NCBI RefSeq assembly: GCF_002154335.2
Contig: NZ_MTPX02000042.1
Span: 1-64,000 of the forward strand
Length of the DNA: 64,000 nt
Direction: 5' to 3'
Origin: Actinomyces ruminis
Lineage (GTDB): Bacteria > Actinomycetota > Actinomycetes > Actinomycetales > Actinomycetaceae
In this document: positions 57,802 through 64,000 of the stretch, one piece after another
Numbering within the stretch: position 1 is the stretch's first letter
Layout: the number at the start of each line of letters is the position of its first letter
Notes under the pieces: generated by a model
Seen by the model: the letters and a program-made list of their open reading frames with translations, nothing else
What the model was told of the DNA's origin: nothing
Database searches by the model: none
Position numbers and translations under genes: made by a program

Positions 57802-59255
57802 GTGTCGCATAGTCCAACTGCCACCGCACCGGCTGGTGGCACCAAGCTGCCCCCGCTCACGCCCGGTCCCTACCGGGCCCGTCTGACTGTCGTTGCCCTG
57901 ATCGCCACACTGGGCGGTTTGCTCTTCGGCTACGACACCAGCGTCATCAATGGCGCCCAAAGCTTCATGGTCCGGCCCGACCAGTTGAACCTCACCGACT
58001 TCGGCCTCGGCATCGCCGTCAGCTCGCTGCTGTTCGCCAGCGCTGTCGGCGCCCTGACCGGCGGACGGATCTCTGACAGGATTGGTCGTAAGACGGCGAT
58101 CACCTTCATGGCCTCCATGTTCATCGTGGGCGTGGTGATCGTCGTCACCGCCGTCAACCTGCCCATGCTGGCGTTCGGCCGCGTCATCCTGGGGCTGGCT
58201 GTCGGCTCGGCCTCGGTGGTGGTGCCGGTCTACCTGGCCGAGCTCGCACCCTACGAGATCCGTGGCTCGTTGGCCGGCCGCAACGAGATGATGATCGTGA
58301 CCGGCCAGCTCCTGGCCATCATCATGAACGCCATCATCGGCAATGTCTGGGGCAGTGAGTACCGTGGGTGTGGCGCGCCATGTTCGCGCTGGCGGCCGTC
58401 CCGGCCATTCTCCTGCTGCTGGGGGTGACCCGCCTGCCCGAGTCCCCCCGCTGGCTGGCCGACAAGGGACGCGAGGAGGAGGCTCTCAAGATTCTGGACA
58501 ACCTGAGGCCCGAGGGGCGGGCCAAGCCCGAACTCGCGGAGATCCAGGCCGCCAGCAGGGAGGAGGCCAGCCGGGTCAACATGAGCGTCGGGGAGATCTT
58601 CTCCAACAAGAACCTGGTGCGTATCGTCCTCATCGGATGCGGAATCGGCTTCTTCCAGCAGACCACGGGCATCAACTCCATCCTCTACTACGGGGAGAGG
58701 GTGCTGGAGGAGTCCGGGTTCAGCACGGGTGCGGCGCTTATCGCCAATATCGCCCCGGCCACCATCTCGGTGATCGCCGCGATCATCGCCCTACAGATGA
58801 TGGACCGCTTCTCCCGCCGCAAGACCTTCCTGTGGGGCTACGCGCTGGTGGCGATCACGCACGTGCTCATCGCCACTGCGGCCAGCGTTCTGCCGGAAGG
58901 CGGCGCCAGGCCCTTCATACTGCTGGCTCTCATCGTGTTCTTCGTCGGTTCGATGCAGCTGTGCCTCAATGTGGCCACCTGGGTGACGCTCTCGGAGATC
59001 TTCCCGCTGAAGATGCGCGCCTTCGGCATGGGGCTGTCGGTCTTCGTGCTGTGGATGACCAACTCCTTCTTGAGCCTGGGCTTCGCCAGCGTCATTTCGG
59101 CCATCGGGCTGTCCAGGTCCTTCTTGGTCTTCGCCGTCCTCAATGTCATCGCCTTCATCTTCTTCTTCGCCTTCGTGCCCGAGACCAAGGGCCGCACGCT
59201 GGAGCAGTTGGAGGCCGACGTCATGAGCGGTGCTATCTTCAAGCGCGGCAAGTAG
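57802..59255 (+). CDS. iolT: MFS sugar porter, probable inositol transporter (frameshifted)
   Basis: About 484 residues when repaired, with twelve membrane helices. Sugar-porter signatures: G-Y-D-T-S-V-I-N-G, D-R-I-G-R-K-T, V-P-V-Y-L-A-E-L-A-P-Y-E-I-R-G, Q-Q-T-T-G-I-N-S-I-L-Y-Y and V-P-E-T-K-G-R-T-L-E. One base is missing near 58367. GTG 57802 has AAGGAG 5 nt upstream. An inositol-type operator in its promoter makes proton-coupled inositol uptake the likely role. Confidence 0.87.
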
Positions 59256-59289
59256 TCCGGCGTCGATGTGCCGAGACCGGCACCAGTGA

Positions 59290-59332
59290 CGCGTCCCAGT
59301 CGGCCCATGAAGTTCGGGTCGGCTGGGACGCG
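59290..59332. terminator. Bidirectional hairpin terminator
   Basis: CGCGTCCCAGTCGGCCC and GGGTCGGCTGGGACGCG pair with two mismatches between the convergent transporter and isomerase genes. Confidence 0.55.
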
Positions 59333-59350
59333 CTCGTTGTCGTGGACTAC

Positions 59351-60213
59351 TCAGGCGGTGAGGATTCGCATCTCGTTCAGCAGCGTCTGGGCCACCAGGT
59401 GGAAGTCCAGCTCGGCGGAGTGGTCGTGGAAGATCTCCGAGCAGTACCAGCCGTCGTAGCCGGTCGCCTTGACGGCGTCGACCCACTCCTGCAGCGGGAT
59501 GGAGCCGCCGCCGGTCCACACGTTGCGGGAGACATTCTGGTCGGGCACCTCGCCGGCCGGCACGGGCACGCCGTCGCACACGTGGACGGCGCTGATCAGA
59601 TCCTTGTCGAGCTTGGCGACCTCCTCCGGGGTCGAGCCGGTCACCCAGAAGTGCCAGAAGTCGACGACGATCTTCGCGTTGGGCCGGTTTATGCGCTCCA
59701 GAATGTCCAGGGCCTGGTTCACGTGGCACACCGGAGCCCAGCCGAGAGGCTCGAGGAACAGGTCCAGGCCGTGGTCGGCGGCGATGTCCGCCGCCAGCGC
59801 CACGTTCTTGGCGGTCTCCTCAATGACCTCCGCCTCGGGGCGGCCGAGCAGCCCGCGGAAGCGGGGGTCGTCGTCGGCTAGTCGGCCGGCACGGAAGTCC
59901 TGCACAACGGTGACGTCGACCGGGCCGGTGCACATCTGCATGGCCGGGGCTCCCACGACCTGGCCGACGTGGGCGAGCTTCTCCGCCTCGGCGCGGAAGG
60001 CCTCGGGCTCGGCCTCCTGCAGGGCGCCGATGCCGGAGACCTCAATGCCCTCCAGGTGTGGCAGCAGCGACTCGGGGGAGAAGCCCGCGTCCAGGTAGCG
60101 CCACAGCTTGGGACTCTGCAGCTCAATACCCTCGAAGCCGACGTCCTTGGCGACGGTGATGTCGTTGAGGCGGTGCCGTGGAAGGTGGAGGTGACATTCA
60201 TGGACAGTTTCAT
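59351..60213 (-). CDS. Sugar phosphate isomerase/epimerase, TIM barrel (frameshifted)
   Basis: About 287 residues when repaired. Metal-site motifs are F-L-E-P-L-G-W, V-V-D-F-W-H-F-W, H-V-C-D-G and C-S-E-I-F-H-D, like IolI/IolE barrels. One base is missing near 60177; the repaired start region reads N-D-I-T-V-A-K-D-V-G-F-E-G-I-E-L. ATG 60213 follows AAGGAGA. Second gene behind the dehydrogenase at 60297, probably an epimerase for an inositol isomer or keto-inositol. Confidence 0.82.
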
Positions 60214-60296
60214 GGTTGATCTCCTTCGATCGGGATGGTGGTGGGCCAACTCGGGGCCCGCCGGTTTGCGGGTGGATTGTCGGGACGTCGACGGCA

Positions 60297-61297
60297 TTAC
60301 AGACCCTCAGGGATGGCGACCGGCTGATGGGTGCGCAGGGACTGTGTGGCCGCCTCGGCGATCACCTGGGCGCGCAGGCCGTCATCGAGCGGGGCGGGCA
60401 TCGGGGCGGAGCGCTCCAGGGCATCGACGAAGGCGTCCAGGCTCTTGCGGTAGGTGCCGCGGATGCGCTCGAACCAGCCGGCATCGAGGCCGTTGGTGCG
60501 CAGCTCGCCGGGACCGTAGTGGTTGACGAAGCCGGTGCGGTGACGGGCGGCCTCGACCATGCGCACCGAGCCGTTGACCTCGATGCGCTCGTCGTAGCCG
60601 TAGCCGATGCGCCGTTGGGAGTCGATCTGCACCAGGGCGCCATTGACCAGCCGCAGCACGGCCACGGAGGTGTCGACGTCGCCGACCTCGGCCACGGCCG
60701 GGTCCACCAGGCGGCGCCGGCGACGTACACCTCTACCGGCTCCAGGCCGGTGATCCAACGCAGCAGGTCGAAGAAGTGCACGGTCTGATCACGCATCTGC
60801 CCGCCGGAGACCTCCAGATAGGCGATTGGCGGCAGCGAGGGGCCGCGGGTGGTCATGGAGACGAGCTCCACCTGGCCGACCTCACCGGACTGGACGGCGT
60901 CGTGTACGGCCGCATAGGCGGCGTCGTAGCGGCGGTTGAAGTCCATCATCACGGGGATGCCGGCCGCGCGGGCGGCGGCGGCCGCGTCGCGGGCCACCTC
61001 CAGGGACAGGTCGATGGGCTTCTCACAGAAGACCGCCTTGCCTGCAGCGGCGGCGCGCTTGAGCAGGTCGGCGTGAGTATTGGTGGAAGAGGCGATCAAG
61101 ACGGCATCAATGGCCGGGTCGGTGAAGACGGCGTCGATGTCATCGGTGGCGGCGGCATCGTAGCGGTCGGCGATTTCGGCGGCGCGGGAGGCATCAACGT
61201 CGAAGACGCGGGCGAAGTCGACGGCGGGCTGGGCGGCAAGATTCTCGGCGTGGACACGGCCGATGAAACCGGCGCCCAGGAGGGCGAAGGTTTGCAT
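60297..61297 (-). CDS. Gfo/Idh/MocA family dehydrogenase (frameshifted)
   Basis: About 333 residues when repaired. A-L-L-G-A-G-F-I-G-R-V-H-A is the NAD site, F-C-E-K-P-I-D-L-S the lysine motif and R-D-Q-T-V-H-F-F-D the catalytic His/Asp region. One base is missing near 60713. A LacI-type operator 94 bp upstream and a lacI gene just beyond suggest a separate inducer from the main iol operon, for example scyllo- or chiro-inositol. Confidence 0.84.
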
Positions 61298-61390
61298 GAG
61301 GATTCCTTTCGGGGCCGCCCGGACTCAGGCGGGTCGGGCAGCGCTGGTGTTGGAGGCCGGGCGGCGTTGCCGGGCGGCTGAATCCGCGCG

Positions 61391-61406
61391 ATTCACGCGC
61401 GTGAAT
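61391..61406. promoter_or_regulatory. LacI-type operator, site 2
   Basis: ATTCACGCGCGTGAAT, identical to the 16-bp core of the site at 42928. It lies between the dehydrogenase start (61297) and the lacI stop (61492), so it faces the dehydrogenase-isomerase operon. Confidence 0.75.
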
Positions 61407-61491
61407 TCACGGCTTCATCCTCTCGCGTTCCCGATGGGGCGTCAATACCTCAGCGCATTCCCTCTCGGTGGGGTGTGGCCGGGGTGTGCGG

Positions 61492-62508
61492 TCATCCGGT
61501 GGAGGAGGCGCGGATGACCAGGTGTCCCTCGGCCGGCATGTCCTGCGGGGCCGGCGGCCTGCCCGGCGTACGGGTCAGTGCGGAGGCTCGCTCGACGAGG
61601 AGCCGCACCGCCTCGTGAGCCATCTGTTGATCGGGCTGATCCAGGCTGGTCAGGGCGAACTCGGTGCGTCGGGCCAGGTAGGTGTTGTCGTAGGAGGCCA
61701 GTGGTATGTGTCCCCCGCCCTCGTGTCCTAGCTTGCGCAGCACGGCGACGGCGTCGATGGCGAGCATGTCATTGTGCGCGATCAGCCCCATCTGCGGCGC
61801 GGCGGTGCTCAGCAGCCTGCGAATGGCGGTACCGGCGTCGTCGGCGCTCGCCTCCTCCGTGGTCAGGGCGAGTCCGGCCTGGTGGGCGGCCCGGGCCAGG
61901 GACTTCTCGCGGATCACGCGGGAGGCGTCGTCTCCGATCTTGGGGGCGACGTATCCCAAGGAGTTGACACCCTGTGCGAGAAGGTGGGAGACGATCTGCT
62001 CTGCGGCATGAGTCTCGTCGATGTGCACGGAGTCGACGTGTCCGCCGGGGGAGCGCCGGCCGATCAGACAGGTGGGTGCCTCCTCGCCGAGGGCCACCAG
62101 TTGCGCATCCGTAAGCCAGGGGGAGACGAGGATGATTCCGAGTACACGCACCCCCAACAGAGAGTCGATAGCTCGTTGCAGGCGCTCCTGATCCTCGGCT
62201 CCGACGGTGACGAATACGGTCAGTCCCTGCTGGGCGGCGACGTCGTCGAGGGAGCGGGAGACCTGCTCGAAGAAGGCGTTTCTGAGGTTGGGCAGTACCA
62301 GGCCGATGGTGTTGGAGCGTTGGCGGGCGAGGGCGGAGGCTGCCGTATTGATCCGATAGCCGAGGGAGGCGGCCACCTCCAGGATGTGTGTACGTGTCTC
62401 CTCGGCGACCTTGGGAGAACCGCTTAGTGCCAGGGAGACGAGGCTGCGTGAGACTCCGGCAGCCGCGGCGACGTCTGACTGGGTGACGTCGTGACCGCTG
62501 ACAGACAT
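61492..62508 (-). CDS. LacI family transcriptional regulator
   Basis: Intact, 338 residues. The helix-turn-helix T-Q-S-D-V-A-A-A-A-G-V-S-R-S-L-V-S-L-A-L-S-G is followed by a hinge A-A-S-A-L-A-R-Q-R-S-N-T-I-G-L-V-L and a sugar-sensor domain. Transcribed in the same direction as the dehydrogenase-isomerase pair downstream, with an operator between them. Its ribosome site lies in a strong hairpin. Confidence 0.88.
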   Translation of the reverse strand: MSVSGHDVTQSDVAAAAGVSRSLVSLALSGSPKVAEETRTHILEVAASLGYRINTAASALARQRSNTIGLVLPNLRNAFFEQVSRSLDDVAAQQGLTVFVTVGAEDQERLQRAIDSLLGVRVLGIILVSPWLTDAQLVALGEEAPTCLIGRRSPGGHVDSVHIDETHAAEQIVSHLLAQGVNSLGYVAPKIGDDASRVIREKSLARAAHQAGLALTTEEASADDAGTAIRRLLSTAAPQMGLIAHNDMLAIDAVAVLRKLGHEGGGHIPLASYDNTYLARRTEFALTSLDQPDQQMAHEAVRLLVERASALTRTPGRPPAPQDMPAEGHLVIRASSTG

Positions 62509-62514
62509 GGCATT

Positions 62515-62546
62515 CCCTTCCGTCCGCGCTCGGGCGGACGGAAGGG
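62515..62546 (-). promoter_or_regulatory. Hairpin masking the lacI ribosome-binding site
   Basis: CCCTTCCGTCCGC (62515-62527) and GCGGACGGAAGGG (62534-62546) form a perfect 13-bp stem with a 6-nt loop. On the minus-strand mRNA the 3' arm contains GGAAGGG, which is also the Shine-Dalgarno 6-7 nt before ATG 62508. Translation may be limited by this structure; alternatively it is an autoregulatory operator. Confidence 0.55.
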
Positions 62547-62621
62547 ACTCTAGCCGATGTGGTGGATGCGACGTTGCTCCGGATAGCGGTGCCTGCCGCT
62601 CGGACTCTCAAACGCAGGGGC

Positions 62622-62637
62622 ATTTGTCCTGACAAAT
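62622..62637. promoter_or_regulatory. Inositol-regulon operator, site 5
   Basis: ATTTGTCCTGACAAAT, identical to site 4, 81 bp upstream of the alcohol dehydrogenase gene. CTGACA, 18 nt, TAGTCT could form the promoter it overlaps. Confidence 0.8.
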
Positions 62638-62717
62638 ATCGTATTGGCGTGGTAGTCTGCACCCAGGCCACGCGCCGGGGGCGCGATCGTCGCGTCCGCT
62701 TCGAGAGAGACACCCAC

Positions 62718-63871
62718 ATGACGAGCAACGAAGCAGTCCAGAACACCACCATCCCGGAAACCATGCGCGCCGCGGTGCTGCGCGACCCCGAGGTCGGCCT
62801 CGAGGTCGAAACCATCCGCACTCCCCACCCGAAGAGCGGGGAGGTCCTGATCAAGGTCGCCGCCTGCGGCCTGTGCCACTCCGACCTTCACGTGATCGGC
62901 GGCGCTATCGCTTCCCGCTTCCGGCCGTGCTCGGCCATGAGGTCACCGGCGCCATCGTCGAGGTCGGCCCCGGCAACGAGCACACCGGCCTGAAGGTGGG
63001 CCAGAACGTGGCCGGCGGCTTCCTCATGCCCTGCGGCCAGTGCGAGGCCTGCGCTGCCGGACACGACGAGCTGTGTGGTCCCTTCTTTGACCTCAACCGC
63101 CTGCAGGGCCTGCTCTACGACGGCACCACCCGCCTGGCCACCCTCGAGGGCGACCCCATCTACATGTACTCCATGGGTGGCCTGGCCGAATACGCGGTGA
63201 TCCCGGCCACCTCCGTCGCCCCCGTGCCCGACACCCTGGACCTCGTGCCCGGCGCCATCCTCGGCTGTGCCGCCATGACCGGCTACGGCGCCGTGCGCCG
63301 CGGCGCCGACCTGCGCTTCGGAGAGACCGTCGCCGTCGTCGCCACCGGCGGGGTAGGTACCAACATCGTCCAGGTCGCGCGCGCCTTCGGCGCCAGCCAG
63401 GTCATCGCCATCGACGTCTCCGACGACAAGCTCGCCCCCATGCCCGGCTACGGCGCCACCGCGGTGGTCAACTCCGTCACCCAGGACGCCCGCGAGGAGG
63501 TCCTGAAGCTCACCGGCGGCAAGGGTGTCGACGTCGCCTTCGAGGCGCTCGGCATCCCCGCCACCTGGAAGACCGCCCTGGACGTCCTCGCCGACGGCGG
63601 CCGCATGGTTCCGATCGGCCTGGGGGCCGGCGTGCAGACCGCGCAGGTGGAGATCAACCGCACCGTGCGCCGCTCGCAGAAGATCCTCGGCTCCTACGGC
63701 GCCCGCACCCGCCAGGACCTGCCGGCCGTGGTCGACCTGGCCGCCCGTGGGGTCATCAACTACAAGGACGTCGTCTCCCGCCGCTTCTCGCTCGAGGAGG
63801 CCGGCGTCGGCTACGCGGCCCTGCGCAATCGCCAGATCCAGGGTCGCGCCGTGGTGGACATGAGCCTGTGA
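62718..63871 (+). CDS. Zinc-dependent alcohol dehydrogenase (frameshifted)
   Basis: About 384 residues when repaired. The catalytic zinc site is C-G-L-C-H-S-D-L-H and L-G-H-E-V-T-G, the structural zinc site C-G-Q-C-E-A-C...C and the nucleotide motif V-A-T-G-G-V-G-T-N. One base is missing near 62912 (expected F-P-L-P-A-V-L-G-H-E). The perfect inositol-type operator upstream ties it to inositol growth. A substrate such as an inositol-derived semialdehyde is a guess. Confidence 0.85.
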
Positions 63872-63886
63872 GGCGGGTGTGCCTGA

Positions 63887-63993
63887 CGTACGGTTTTCCG
63901 CTTCACGTACGCGTTTTGGAGCTTTTCGATGTTCTAGCGCGGAGAAACCTCCAAACGGCGTACGTGAGAGACAAACTCGTACGTGAGAGGTCA
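63887..63993. repeat. Word array (CGTACG), 19-nt period
   Basis: CGTACG words start at 63887 and 63906 (forward context ACGTACGGTTTT, ACGTACGCGTTTT). Inverted-context copies start at 63959 and 63978 (CGTACGTGAGAG twice). Both spacings are 19 nt. GTTTTGGAG and CTCCAAAC pair in the middle. The window ends just beyond, so more copies could follow. Confidence 0.6.
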
Positions 63994-64000
63994 GCGCCGG

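Overview
The window is GC-rich actinobacterial DNA, most like Actinomyces or a close relative in the Actinomycetaceae. The evidence is the codon bias, meso-diaminopimelate dehydrogenase, the Corynebacterium-type (Cgl0159-like) inositol gene order and the proline/glutamine-rich membrane proteins. No rRNA, no complete canonical tRNA and no CRISPR array is visible. Species is not determinable from the sequence alone.

Layout. 0-6 kb: the end of ychF, a RelB/RelE pair, wreckage of two other toxin-antitoxin loci (higA remnant, VapC with a headless antitoxin) and small single genes (MerR, GNAT, ArfB). 6-10 kb: ddh, a hydrolase, a membrane protein and an orphan DUF5131 protein. 10-14 kb: MITE-like DNA, then three Y-RNA-like noncoding RNA candidates in front of a Ro60 (TROVE) gene. 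14-22 kb: a SWIM/SNF2 helicase and two tandem membrane-anchored paralogues separated by a MITE-like element. 22-25.5 kb: gadB-gadC acid-resistance pair. 25.5-29.3 kb: small enzymes and a GtrA protein. 29.4-35 kb: alpha-galactosidase with its ABC importer. 35-40 kb: HPr, RNase HI, ackA and pta. 40.5-63.9 kb: a large inositol-catabolism island.

The inositol island holds iolC, an aldolase-like gene, iolB, iolD, iolA, an iolE-like gene, iolG, an iolH-like gene and an iolT-like transporter. It also holds four Gfo/Idh/MocA dehydrogenases and four sugar-phosphate-isomerase TIM barrels in total, a transaldolase-fold protein, a zinc alcohol dehydrogenase, one GntR and two LacI regulators. Five copies of a 16-bp palindrome (ATTTGTCCTGACAAAT type) mark one regulon, probably that of the GntR protein. 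Two copies of ATTCACGCGCGTGAAT mark a second, LacI-type regulon. The acetyl-CoA made by IolA could feed the adjacent Pta-AckA pathway.

Two things cut across the window. First, about 25 otherwise intact genes or gene parts are broken by a single missing base, usually in a G/C run; this looks like sequencing or assembly error more than decay. Such genes are given as CDS with the break position, while truncated remnants are given as pseudogenes. Second, intergenic regions carry two linked repeat types. One is MITE-like elements with GGCTCTTC ends. The other is palindromic arrays in which a short word, different in each array, recurs every 19 or 20 nt in one orientation and then in the opposite orientation.
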